This document shows positions 1-7,033 of a stretch of DNA of 10,409 nt, in pieces. Origin of the DNA: Oscillospiraceae bacterium (GTDB lineage: Bacteria; Bacillota; Clostridia; Oscillospirales; Oscillospiraceae); assembly GCA_028691385.1 (NCBI GenBank), contig JAQUZL010000071.1:1-10409 (forward strand). Direction: 5' to 3'. The notes under the pieces were generated by a model, which was given only the letters and a program-made list of their open reading frames with translations, ran no database searches and was not told where the DNA came from. Position numbers and translations under genes: made by a program. Every line of letters starts with the position of its first letter. The first letter of the stretch is position 1.

Positions 1-1194
1 CAGTGTAATGGTTTCATAAAGCTCCGGGAACGTGTAATATTCCACGCCCTCGAACCAACTTTCCGTCATACGGCAGCAAATTGCCTCAAAGCTGTCAAGA
101 TCTGTCAGCCGGCGTCCGATCATTGCTTTTTTCAGGCGCTCGAAGCGGCGCTCGTCAAGGCCTGTGCGGGCAAGCCGCTGCGCCTCGTCAAGAATGGCGT
201 CCCGCACCGCAGCAGGATCGCTGCTGTCGCCGCCGGCGCAGAATAGGCATGCGCCCTTGAGTCCCTCGTAGCCGGAAGAAAACCCGGTGTCGATCAAGCC
301 CTTCTCATACAAACGCACATATAGCGGCGACGCCTCGCCCATCAAAAGCTCCGACGCCAAATCGCCCATCAGCTCCAGACGCAGTACCTCCGGCCCTTTG
401 GGCGGCACGCCGCACTTGAAGCCGAGGGAGAACATGGGCATGGAAACGGCCATCTGCCCGCGCACCAGATGTGTGGGCACGTCCAGACGCTCCTGCGCGC
501 CATAGTCCCGGCGGATTGGCTCTGCCTGCGTGCGCGGCAAAGCCTGCTCCGCAATTTCCAGCACCGCGTCCGGCTCCACATCGCCCACCACGCAGAGCAT
601 CATGTTGGACGGATGGTAAAACGTGTCATGACACAGCTGCAGCGTTTCGGCCGTAATCTCCGCAATACTCTGCACCGTGCCCGCAATCGGCACGCGCACC
701 GGGTGATTTGCAAACATGGTGGAAAAGAGATTTTCATAGACGCGCGATGTCGGGCTGTCCTCGTACATTCGAATCTCCTGACCGATAATGCCACGCTCTT
801 TTTCCACGCTCTGCGCGGTAAAATACCCGGTGCTCACCATTTTCAGCAGCAGCCGCAGATTATCGTCAAACTGCTCCGTACAGTCAAAATAATAGGCGGT
901 CATGCTGTACCCGGTAAAGGCGTTGGGGCTTGCGCCGGTTTTGGAGAACATCTGCATGGCGTTGCCCTCCGGCAGGTCAAACATCTTGTGCTCCAGATAG
1001 TGCGCAACGCCATCGGGCGTGCGGTAGTGCTGGTCGCCCACGGAAAATGAGGTGTCGATTGCGCCGTAGTTTGTCGCATAAAACGCATATTTTCTGGCAA
1101 AGCCCGGCTTGGGGACAACGCGCACCGTGAGGCCGTTTGGCAGCTTCTGCTCAAAAAATGTTTCCTGCAGCCGCGGATAATGGATCTTGTTCAA
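1..1194 (-). CDS. yfmH: M16 family zinc metallopeptidase YfmH (C-terminus cut by window edge)
   Basis: Predicted cytoplasmic M16-family zinc peptidase, the catalytic member of the YfmF/YfmH pair (YmfF/YmfH in Bacillus subtilis, linked there to EF-P modification). The 398 visible residues include the inverted zinc motif HYLEH at residues 65-69 and the downstream Glu pair E133/E140 (ERGIIGQE), which fits the third zinc ligand and its helper. A TPDGVAHYLEHKMFD stretch and a KTGASPNAFTGY stretch are typical of M16. Family members are near 430 residues, so about 30 C-terminal residues lie beyond position 1. The start is a TTG at 1194-1192 preceded by AAGGGGG at about 7 nt. It overlaps the yfmF stop (TTGA), which implies translational coupling. 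M16 family and activity are firm; the EF-P role is known only from homologues and the exact substrate is not shown here. Confidence 0.9.
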   Translation of the reverse strand, partial: MNKIHYPRLQETFFEQKLPNGLTVRVVPKPGFARKYAFYATNYGAIDTSFSVGDQHYRTPDGVAHYLEHKMFDLPEGNAMQMFSKTGASPNAFTGYSMTAYYFDCTEQFDDNLRLLLKMVSTGYFTAQSVEKERGIIGQEIRMYEDSPTSRVYENLFSTMFANHPVRVPIAGTVQSIAEITAETLQLCHDTFYHPSNMMLCVVGDVEPDAVLEIAEQALPRTQAEPIRRDYGAQERLDVPTHLVRGQMAVSMPMFSLGFKCGVPPKGPEVLRLELMGDLASELLMGEASPLYVRLYEKGLIDTGFSSGYEGLKGACLFCAGGDSSDPAAVRDAILDEAQRLARTGLDERRFERLKKAMIGRRLTDLDSFEAICCRMTESWFEGVEYYTFPELYETITL

Positions 1195-2456
1195 GCGTCC
1201 GCCCCCTTCAAAAAATAGATTGTGTCCAGCTGCAGCGTATTGGCCGCCGCAACAATTTCCTCCATGGTTAAGCTTTCCACGCTGACCATCAAATCCTCCA
1301 GCGTGCCGGGCAGCCCCTCGATGATCTGCCCGATGGAATAGTCGTCGAGCCTGCTGGGGTTGTCCATCCCCGCGCGCAGCGACGACACGGCGTACCGCCG
1401 CGCGGTTTCCAGCTCCTGTGTGGTGATCTGCCCCGCCTTGCACGCGGCAAGCTCCGCCAAAATGGCCGTCTTGGCCGTTTCATAATCCGCACTGTCAATG
1501 CCGGACGAAATGGTCATGGTGCCCTTGTGCTTGCCAAGCGACGAGCTGGCATAGTAGCACAGCGAGCGCTCCTCGCGCACATGGGTAAAGAGCTTGCTGG
1601 TCACGCCGCCGCCAAAGATCTGATTCATCAGCATGAGCGCCGGATACCGCGCATCACGCGCCGTGATCGGCGTGCGCAGGCCGATGGAGAGCTTACCCTG
1701 CGTCACGTCCATCGTCTCCGTGACGATCTTTTCCCGCGTCACCTCCGGCCGGACAATGGTGTGCGGGCAAAGCAGCGCCCCGCGCGGCAGGTCGGCAAAG
1801 GCCTGCTGTAGCAGCGGCGCAAGGGTGTCCGCGTCCTCCTCGCCCACATAGAACAGCTCAAGCTGCGACGTTTCCAGTACGCTGCGCCAGTGCTTTGTGA
1901 GCGCTTCGGGCGTAATGTTCGCCACCGCTTCCTCGCTGCCAAGCCGACCCGTGGCGAAGGTTTCCCCTTCAAACATAATCTCGCGCAGCCGTTTGTCGGC
2001 ATAGGTGCGCTTGTCGTTGATCTGCGAGGCGATGGTGTTGATCAGATTCTGCTTTTCGCCTTCCACGAAGGACGGCGTGAGTATGCCCTCCTCCAGCACC
2101 GGGCGCAGCAGCAGCTGCCCGATAAAATCCACAATATCCGCAAGGATTGGCGCGCCGTCCGGCGCCAGTCGGTCATTGATAAAATCCGCATAGAAGCCCA
2201 GCGTCTGCACCTCTCCCCGTTTCCGGATCAGGCCGCCGACGCCCGCGCCGTAGCACGCGTCCAAAAATTCCGAAATGGACGCCATGTCGCAATAGCGCGC
2301 AGTGCCGCGCAGCATGACGCTGGGCAGCAGCGCGTTCATCGCCGCCTCCTCCGGCCGCAGCGGCCGCAGCAGCGACACGCTGAGACCCGCGGTCTTGAAC
2401 TTGTCGGTCTTTATGGCAGTCAGCCTCACACCGGGCAAAATCTGTTTGGTTTTCAT
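1191..2456 (-). CDS. yfmF: M16 family peptidase-like protein YfmF (non-catalytic partner)
   Basis: A 421-residue M16-family protein, first gene of the yfmF-yfmH operon. It lacks the HXXEH zinc motif: the equivalent region, around residues 49-66, reads LRGTARYCDMASISEFLD. The second-half signature is intact: FGGGVTSKLF (281-290) followed by R297 and Y301/Y302 in EERSLCYY, the Arg/Tyr pair that M16 enzymes use for substrate binding. This split, with the zinc site on one subunit and the R/Y motif on the other, is the usual M16B heterodimer arrangement. I chose the ATG at 2456 rather than the in-frame ATG at 2498 because AGAGGT stands about 6 nt upstream of it and the likely transcription start (near 2480) lies downstream of 2498. 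Length matches the family. Partner and EF-P links are inferred from homologues. Confidence 0.9.
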   Translation of the reverse strand: MKTKQILPGVRLTAIKTDKFKTAGLSVSLLRPLRPEEAAMNALLPSVMLRGTARYCDMASISEFLDACYGAGVGGLIRKRGEVQTLGFYADFINDRLAPDGAPILADIVDFIGQLLLRPVLEEGILTPSFVEGEKQNLINTIASQINDKRTYADKRLREIMFEGETFATGRLGSEEAVANITPEALTKHWRSVLETSQLELFYVGEEDADTLAPLLQQAFADLPRGALLCPHTIVRPEVTREKIVTETMDVTQGKLSIGLRTPITARDARYPALMLMNQIFGGGVTSKLFTHVREERSLCYYASSSLGKHKGTMTISSGIDSADYETAKTAILAELAACKAGQITTQELETARRYAVSSLRAGMDNPSRLDDYSIGQIIEGLPGTLEDLMVSVESLTMEEIVAAANTLQLDTIYFLKGADA

Positions 2457-2486
2457 TGTGTACCTCTTTTCAGCCCATATGGTGGT

Positions 2487-2492
2487 ATTATA
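2487..2492 (-). promoter_or_regulatory. Promoter -10 box for yfmF-yfmH
   Basis: On the minus strand there is a perfect TATAAT whose end lies about 30 nt before the yfmF ATG, giving a leader of roughly 24 nt that carries AGAGGT. No good -35 hexamer is visible at 16-18 nt; the sequence there is T-rich. Placement between divergent genes supports a real promoter. Confidence 0.55.
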
Positions 2493-2543
2493 CATCAATC
2501 CTGTTAAAAACGATAGTATTCCTTGGAAAGAGAAAATAAATTC

Positions 2544-2572
2544 TTGTCATTTTCGCCGCAGTATTGTAAACT
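2544..2572 (+). promoter_or_regulatory. Sigma-A type promoter for prmA and the plus-strand cluster
   Basis: TTGTCA (2544-2549, 5 of 6 to consensus), a 17-nt spacer, then TAAACT (2567-2572, 4 of 6). Transcription would start near 2579, leaving a leader of about 20 nt with GGAGGT. Within the intergenic gap this is the best-spaced pair I found on the plus strand. Confidence 0.5.
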
Positions 2573-2597
2573 GAAGCTGATACGGAGGTATGATACC

Positions 2598-3575
2598 ATG
2601 CAATGGCTGGAACTGACCGTCAAAACGTCTTCCGCCGGAATGGAGCAGACTGCTGCGCTGCTCACCGCGCTTGGATATGACAGCTTTATTATGGACGATG
2701 AGGCAGAATTTCATGAATTTTTGGAGGGCAATCGTCAGTATTGGGGCTATGTGGATGAATCGCTTTCGCAGCAGATGCGCGGTCTTTCGCAGATTCGCCT
2801 GTATTTGGAGGATGGCCCCGGCGCGCGCGAAGAGGTCACTGGGCTTCAGGAGCGGCTGCTGCAGGCAAAGCAAAGCCTGCCGGACGCCGATCTTGGCCCG
2901 CTCACCGTGGCAATTGCGCCCATGCAGGACGAGGACTGGGAAAACAACTGGAAGCAGTACTATCAGCCCATTCCCATCGGCAAGCGCCTGCTGATCGTGC
3001 CGGAATGGCTGCACCCGGAAAATAAGGAACGCCGCATTCCCATCTTACTGGACCCCGGCATGATTTTTGGAACCGGCGCACACGCGTCCACCCAGATGTG
3101 TCTGGCCGCGCTGGAAACCATGATTTCCGGCGGCGAGGAAGTGTTGGATCTGGGCAGCGGCAGCGGCATTTTGTCCATTGCCGCGCTGCGCCTTGGCGCG
3201 GCGCACGCCATCGGCGTGGACATCGACGCCAAGGCCGAGGATATTGCCCGGGAGAACGCCGCGCTGAATGATCTGGGCGCAGACCGCTTCACCGCGTGCA
3301 CCGGCGACGTGTTGGGGGACGCGGCCATGCGCCACAAGCTCGGGCAGGCATGTTATGACGTGGTGCTTGCCAACATTGTGGCGGACGTCATCCTCCCGCT
3401 GACGCCAAGCGTGCCCAATTTTCTGCGCCCGGGCGGCGTCTTTGTTTGCTCCGGCGTGCTGGACAAGCGCCTGCCGGAGGTGGCGCGCGCCATTGAAAAA
3501 GCCGGCATGACCATCACTGCGCGCTACCAAAAGCAGGACTGGTGCTGCCTGTCCGCCCAACGCAATGAACAGTAA
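2598..3575 (+). CDS. prmA: Ribosomal protein L11 methyltransferase PrmA
   Basis: S-adenosylmethionine-dependent methyltransferase that methylates lysines and the N-terminus of ribosomal protein L11 in the cytoplasm. The 325 residues show the PrmA order: an N-terminal substrate-recognition domain, a linker, then a Rossmann methyltransferase domain. Diagnostic motifs are DPGMIFGTGAHASTQ from residue 152, the SAM-binding loop VLDLGSGSG (182-190), the acidic GVDID strand end, and NIVAD at 259, the PrmA version of motif IV. The ATG at 2598 has GGAGGT about 8 nt upstream; an in-frame ATG at 2523 lies upstream of the predicted transcription start and was rejected. The TAA is followed after 14 nt by the next gene, whose ribosome site GGAGG overlaps the end of prmA context, so the two are probably co-transcribed. 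Not adjacent here to rsmE, a common clostridial neighbour. Confidence 0.95.
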   Translation: MQWLELTVKTSSAGMEQTAALLTALGYDSFIMDDEAEFHEFLEGNRQYWGYVDESLSQQMRGLSQIRLYLEDGPGAREEVTGLQERLLQAKQSLPDADLGPLTVAIAPMQDEDWENNWKQYYQPIPIGKRLLIVPEWLHPENKERRIPILLDPGMIFGTGAHASTQMCLAALETMISGGEEVLDLGSGSGILSIAALRLGAAHAIGVDIDAKAEDIARENAALNDLGADRFTACTGDVLGDAAMRHKLGQACYDVVLANIVADVILPLTPSVPNFLRPGGVFVCSGVLDKRLPEVARAIEKAGMTITARYQKQDWCCLSAQRNEQ

Positions 3576-3589
3576 CGGAGGCCAAAATC

Positions 3590-4633
3590 TTGCGCATCTT
3601 TACCTATCATAATCGCTCGCGGCTCAAGCGGATAGCCATGATTGCCGGGGGCGCCGTCCTGATTCTGGCGCTTTTGCTGCTGGGCTGGCTGCAATATTTG
3701 CAGCGCTATGTGGTCTATACCGGCAGCGGCATCAAATTGGACGTTCCGGGGCTTGACGCGCCGCCCACGCAATCGCAGCAAGCACTTTCCGGCGAGTTTG
3801 TTGTGGGCGATCCGGTGCAGCCGCCCATTGTGGCCGCATCCGGCGAAGAGACCATCATCAAGCCGCTCAATTCCTTTACCGGTGTTTCTATTGATTATTC
3901 CATGCTGCAGTCGCTGCCCGCAGTGCGCGCTGCGCTGGACGATCTGGAAGCCGGCAGCGCAGTCATGCTGGACATGAAAAGCATCTATGGTCGATTTTAT
4001 TACAACAGTGCCCTTGGCGCTGCGGCCGACACGCTGGATATTGACGCGATTGCCGCGCTGATTGACGATCTGCGCGGGCGGGGCTGCCGCCTGATTGCCC
4101 GCATTCCCGCCTACCGCGACAGCGCCTTTGCGCTGGCGAACCAGCCAGAAGGGCTTGCCCTGTCAAACGGCGCGCTGTGGATGGACAAGGACGGCTGCTA
4201 CTGGCTTAATCCGGCAAGCGAGCTGGTGCAGGCGCACCTGCTGCAAATTTGTCAGGAGCTGTCCGCCATTGGCTTTGACGAGGTCGTGCTGTCCGACTGT
4301 TATTTCCCGGAAAGCGCCAACATTGCCTATGCGGCGGCAGACGGCCGCAGCGCCGTAGCCACACAGGCCGCACAGGCGCTGCTGGACAGTCTGTCGGCAA
4401 GCGCGGTCATCGTTTCCTTTGAAATTACCGACTGCACCGCAAATTATCCTGCGGCAACCGGCGCGACGCGCCGATACCTCGCGCTGGATGCAGGCAGCGA
4501 AGTCGCGGCTGCGGCTGCGGCCTATACTGCCGATCTGGACGTGCCCGCCGCGCAGCTGGTGTTTCTCACCGACTCCCGCGACACACGCTTTGACGCATAT
4601 TGTTATCTGCGTCCGCTCTTGGAAACCGAATAA
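3590..4633 (+). CDS. Membrane-anchored glycoside-hydrolase-like protein (DUF4015-like)
   Basis: A 347-residue protein with an N-terminal signal anchor: basic RSRLKR (9-14) then a hydrophobic helix at about 15-34, so the body should face outward. After a Pro/Gln-rich linker, residues about 92-345 resemble the DUF4015 putative glycoside hydrolase (TIM-barrel) family. Matching landmarks are LDMKS at 127, ARIPAYRD at 170-177, LWMDKDGCYWLNP from 196, and FDEVVLSDCYFP at 229-240, which lines up with the family's FDE...D..RFP strand. Family members are mostly unstudied; which residues are catalytic is not known to me, and R of RFP is F here. The start is TTG at 3590 with GGAGG 9 nt upstream; the next in-frame ATG would cut into the anchor. 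Its stop codon lies 4 nt before the hairpin that precedes the next gene. Confidence 0.65.
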   Translation: MRIFTYHNRSRLKRIAMIAGGAVLILALLLLGWLQYLQRYVVYTGSGIKLDVPGLDAPPTQSQQALSGEFVVGDPVQPPIVAASGEETIIKPLNSFTGVSIDYSMLQSLPAVRAALDDLEAGSAVMLDMKSIYGRFYYNSALGAAADTLDIDAIAALIDDLRGRGCRLIARIPAYRDSAFALANQPEGLALSNGALWMDKDGCYWLNPASELVQAHLLQICQELSAIGFDEVVLSDCYFPESANIAYAAADGRSAVATQAAQALLDSLSASAVIVSFEITDCTANYPAATGATRRYLALDAGSEVAAAAAAYTADLDVPAAQLVFLTDSRDTRFDAYCYLRPLLETE

Positions 4634-4657
4634 CCGCTCCCCCTTTGCGCATAGGAT
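4630..4657 (+). promoter_or_regulatory. Possible sigma-E-like (mother-cell) promoter
   Basis: ATA (4630-4632), 17 nt, CATAGGAT (4650-4657). The B. subtilis sigma-E pattern is ATA, 16-18 nt, CATACANT; the -10 has two mismatches. The wider -35, GAATAAC from 4628, also fits loosely. Start of transcription would fall near 4664, inside the loop of the hairpin at 4638-4679 and about 22 nt before the ATG at 4686. Short patterns like this arise by chance, so it is a candidate only. Confidence 0.35.
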
Positions 4658-4679
4658 GAACCATCAACGCAAAGGGGGA
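4638..4679 (+). promoter_or_regulatory. Shine-Dalgarno-sequestering hairpin
   Basis: Positions 4638-4649 (TCCCCCTTTGCG) pair perfectly over 12 bp with 4668-4679 (CGCAAAGGGGGA), enclosing an 18-nt loop in which GATG and CATC could add a small inner stem. The right arm contains AAAGGGGG (4671-4678), the ribosome binding site of the ATG at 4686. No U-run follows, so it is not an intrinsic terminator. In read-through mRNA it should block initiation at 4686 unless opened, for example by a ribosome terminating at the TAA at 4631-4633. Confidence 0.75.
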
Positions 4680-4685
4680 ATTTCT

Positions 4686-5078
4686 ATGCCTTCACAGGGC
4701 ACGCTCGATGCCCATGTCTATACTTCCGATGCCGTCTTACCCATCGAGGACGCCGCCATTGCCGTATACCAGACGCATGCCGATGGCGGTCAAACGCTGC
4801 TTTCCGTCCGCCGCACCGATGAAAACGGCATGATCTCGGCCATTCCGATTGATACGCCGCCCATTGCCGAAAGTCAAACGCCCGGCACGCCGCAGCCGTT
4901 CACTGCAGTGACGCTGATCGCGGATCATCCCGATTATGAAATTGTCAAAGTGGAAACTATTCCGATATTTCAAAATGTCGCGACGCTGCAAAACATCATG
5001 TTGATTCCACTGCCGCTGGACCCCGCGCCCATCAGTGAAACCACCGAGGTGTTTCAGATTCCGCCGCAAAATCTTTGA
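4686..5078 (+). CDS. Carboxypeptidase-regulatory-like domain protein, SleC N-terminal-region-like
   Basis: A 130-residue acidic protein with no signal peptide or membrane helix. The first 110 or so residues have the pattern of a carboxypeptidase-regulatory-like beta-sandwich: G-x-L-x-A-x-V opening (5-11), LPIEDAAIAVY (18-28), then TDENG (44-48), the usual turn, and a final hydrophobic strand near LQNIMLIPLP. The tail is Pro-rich. Domains of this kind occur at the N-terminus of clostridial SleC-type cortex-lytic proteins, and here it is a separate gene just upstream of the SpoIID-domain gene (11 nt gap), so I infer a pro-domain, chaperone or anchoring role for the next protein. The ATG at 4686 follows AAAGGGGG by 7 nt, and that site is buried in a hairpin. 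The function is inferred; the fold is moderately sure. Confidence 0.6.
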   Translation: MPSQGTLDAHVYTSDAVLPIEDAAIAVYQTHADGGQTLLSVRRTDENGMISAIPIDTPPIAESQTPGTPQPFTAVTLIADHPDYEIVKVETIPIFQNVATLQNIMLIPLPLDPAPISETTEVFQIPPQNL

Positions 5079-5089
5079 GGGCGCTGCCT

Positions 5090-6487
5090 ATGGCGAATGT
5101 CATTCCATACGTGCCGGACACCATCACGGTGCACCTGGGCATGCCGACGCAGAGCGCGGAAAATGTCACAGTTTCCTTCCCCGATTATGTCAAAAATGTC
5201 GCCTCCAGCGAAATCTATCCCACCTGGGATGAGAGCGCACTCCGCGCCAACGTTCTTGCAATCATCTCCTACGCGCTCAACCGGGTCTATACCGAGTATT
5301 ATCGCAGCCGCGGCTATGATTTTGACATCACCGCATCCACCGCTTACGATCAAAATTTCATCAAGGGCCGCAATTTTTTTGATAATATCTCCGTGCTGGT
5401 CGATGAGATTTTTAACAGCTATCTCCGCCGTGAGGGCTTTGTTGAGCCGCTTGCCGCCAAATTCTGCAACGGAACCACCGTCACCTGCGACGGATTGAGC
5501 CAGTGGGGCTCGCAGTCGCTTGCCGAATCGGGCTATAACTCCGTGGAAATCCTGCAGTATTATTACGGATCGGATATTGAAATTGTCACCGATGCGCCGG
5601 TGCGCGGCATTGAAGAATCCTTTCCCGGCGCCGCGCTGCGCCGCGGCAGCACCGGCTCTGACGTCACCTTTATCCAGACCATTCTGAATCGCATCTCTCA
5701 AAACTATCCGGCCATTCCCAAAATCAATCCTGTCGATGGAATTTACGGCGTTCAGACAGAGGAAGCCGTGAAGGCGTTTCAAACAATTTTCGAGCTGGTT
5801 GTCGACGGCGTGGTGGGACGCGCCACCTGGTATCAGCTGGTGCGTATCTATGTCGCCGTGACAAAACTCGCGGAGCTGAACTCGGAGGGACAGACCTATC
5901 GCGGCATTTCCTGGGCATATCCGGACGCCATTGTGCGCGGCGATACGGGCGTCAAGGTGGCGCACCTGCAATATATGCTATCGGTCATCGGGCAGTTCAT
6001 CCCGGCAATACCGCCCGTGGCGGTCACCGGCACCTTTGGCCGCGAGACCGTACAGGCCGTCCGCGCGTTCCAGCAGTACGCAGCGCTGCCGCTCTCCGGG
6101 CAGGTGGACGCCGACACCTGGGATGAAATCTACAACCGCTTTGCCGGAATGGAACGATCCCCGCTTCAGGACCAGACGCAGTTCCCGTTTATTTCCGGCG
6201 ACACGCCCGCAGTGGACGCAGCCGCGCTGCAAGAGCAGCTCACGCAGCTCTCCCGCGCAGGCCTTGCCATTGCCGCGCCGCCGCGCACCGGACAGTATGA
6301 CGGCGCAACCGCGCTCGCGCTGCGGCAGTTCCAGACGCGCAGCGGTCTGCGCGTCACCGGCCGCGCGGATGCGCAGACGCGCAGCGCGCTCGCGTCCGCT
6401 GTTTCGAATTTGCAATTTGCCGCGTCCACGCGGTTTTTGCAGTATCCCGGATTCCCGCTGCATCCGGGCTTGCAGGATCGGAGGTAA
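5090..6487 (+). CDS. SpoIID-domain protein with peptidoglycan-binding modules (SleC-type cortex-lytic enzyme)
   Basis: A 465-residue protein without a signal peptide. Residues about 25-170 match the SpoIID/SleC lytic transglycosylase domain: YVKNVASSEIYPTWDESALRA, in which E41 aligns with the catalytic Glu of SpoIID; ITASTAYDQNF (80-90); CNGTTVTC (126-133); and GLSQWGSQSLAESGY followed by ILQYYYG. Three peptidoglycan-binding modules follow at about 180-255, 280-353 and 375-440, with DGIYGVQTEEAVKAFQ-type cores; the third is short and lacks part of the consensus. The protein would bind and cleave spore cortex glycan, probably deposited from the mother cell. The ATG at 5090 has GAGG about 9 nt upstream; a TTG at 5075 overlapping the previous stop has no ribosome site. 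The last residues (YPGFPLHPG, 452-460) look like the start of a fourth module cut off by the stop. The exact physiological name (SleC or a paralogue) is not proven. Confidence 0.75.
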   Translation: MANVIPYVPDTITVHLGMPTQSAENVTVSFPDYVKNVASSEIYPTWDESALRANVLAIISYALNRVYTEYYRSRGYDFDITASTAYDQNFIKGRNFFDNISVLVDEIFNSYLRREGFVEPLAAKFCNGTTVTCDGLSQWGSQSLAESGYNSVEILQYYYGSDIEIVTDAPVRGIEESFPGAALRRGSTGSDVTFIQTILNRISQNYPAIPKINPVDGIYGVQTEEAVKAFQTIFELVVDGVVGRATWYQLVRIYVAVTKLAELNSEGQTYRGISWAYPDAIVRGDTGVKVAHLQYMLSVIGQFIPAIPPVAVTGTFGRETVQAVRAFQQYAALPLSGQVDADTWDEIYNRFAGMERSPLQDQTQFPFISGDTPAVDAAALQEQLTQLSRAGLAIAAPPRTGQYDGATALALRQFQTRSGLRVTGRADAQTRSALASAVSNLQFAASTRFLQYPGFPLHPGLQDRR

Positions 6488-6490
6488 GCT

Positions 6491-7030
6491 ATGAACTTTG
6501 AAGAACCCATTGGCCAACCCGTGCGCAGCCTGCAAACGATGCTGCGCCGCATCGCGCAGGCAGAGCCGGACGTTTCGCCTGTCGTGCCGGACGGCATCTA
6601 TAGCAAAGACACCCAGCGCGCTGTTTCCGATGTGCAGCGGCTGCATGGATTGCCCATCACCGGCATTGCCGACGCCGAAACCTGGCGCGCGGTCGTCCGC
6701 TCCTACCACGAGGCGGTTTCCGTCACCGCGCCGGCAAATCCCCTGCAAATTCGACTTGATCCCATGCAGGTCATCCGCACCGGGGAGGCAAACAATCATC
6801 TTTATCTTGTTCAGGCCATGCTTTTGGTGCTTGGGAAATCTTATCAAAATTTCCCGGTCGTTGTCGTAACCGGCGTGCTGGACGCGCCGACCGGGCAGGC
6901 GCTGCAAATTTTGCAGGCGGCTGCCGGGATTCCCGTCACGGGGCAGCTGGATCTTGTCACCTATGCGTATCTCACAGACCTCTACCGGCTCACCACCGGC
7001 AACGGCAGCCACGCCGCACAGTCGGCATGA
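6491..7030 (+). CDS. Tandem peptidoglycan-binding-module protein without catalytic domain
   Basis: A 179-residue protein that is essentially two peptidoglycan-binding modules, at about 8-73 (GQPVRSLQTML, PDGIYSKDTQRAVSDVQ, TGIADAETWRAV) and 94-168 (VQAMLLVLG, TGVLDAPTGQALQILQ, TGQLDLVTYAYL). There is no signal peptide, membrane segment or hydrolase domain. The ATG follows GGAGG by 6 nt; that site overlaps the stop of the upstream gene. It is in the same frame as that gene, with only TAA GCT between them, so it may be the split-off end of a longer ancestral protein. A role in wall binding or in targeting the upstream enzyme to the cortex is inferred. The hairpin terminator begins 3 nt after its TGA. 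Confidence 0.75.
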   Translation: MNFEEPIGQPVRSLQTMLRRIAQAEPDVSPVVPDGIYSKDTQRAVSDVQRLHGLPITGIADAETWRAVVRSYHEAVSVTAPANPLQIRLDPMQVIRTGEANNHLYLVQAMLLVLGKSYQNFPVVVVTGVLDAPTGQALQILQAAAGIPVTGQLDLVTYAYLTDLYRLTTGNGSHAAQSA

Positions 7031-7033
7031 CAA

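Noticed and set aside
469..2507. Plus-strand open frames of about 190-205 codons opposite yfmH and yfmF
   Set aside because: Antisense shadows of well-identified M16 genes; His/Arg-rich, no ribosome site or family pattern.
2523..2597. Upstream in-frame ATG extending PrmA by 25 residues
   Set aside because: No ribosome site, it precedes the predicted promoter, and the extension does not resemble PrmA N-termini.
2484..2597. Two short palindromes, GTATTATAC (2485-2493) and GGTATGATACC (2587-2597), flanking the divergent region
   Set aside because: The first is explained by the -10 box and the second by the ribosome site and start; 9-11 bases is too short to claim an operator.
4638..4679. Hairpin read as a transcription terminator
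   Set aside because: No U-run on either strand after the stem; only three Ts follow on the plus strand.
5075..5089. TTG start at 5075 overlapping the previous stop codon
   Set aside because: No Shine-Dalgarno sequence before it, whereas the ATG at 5090 has GAGG at good spacing.
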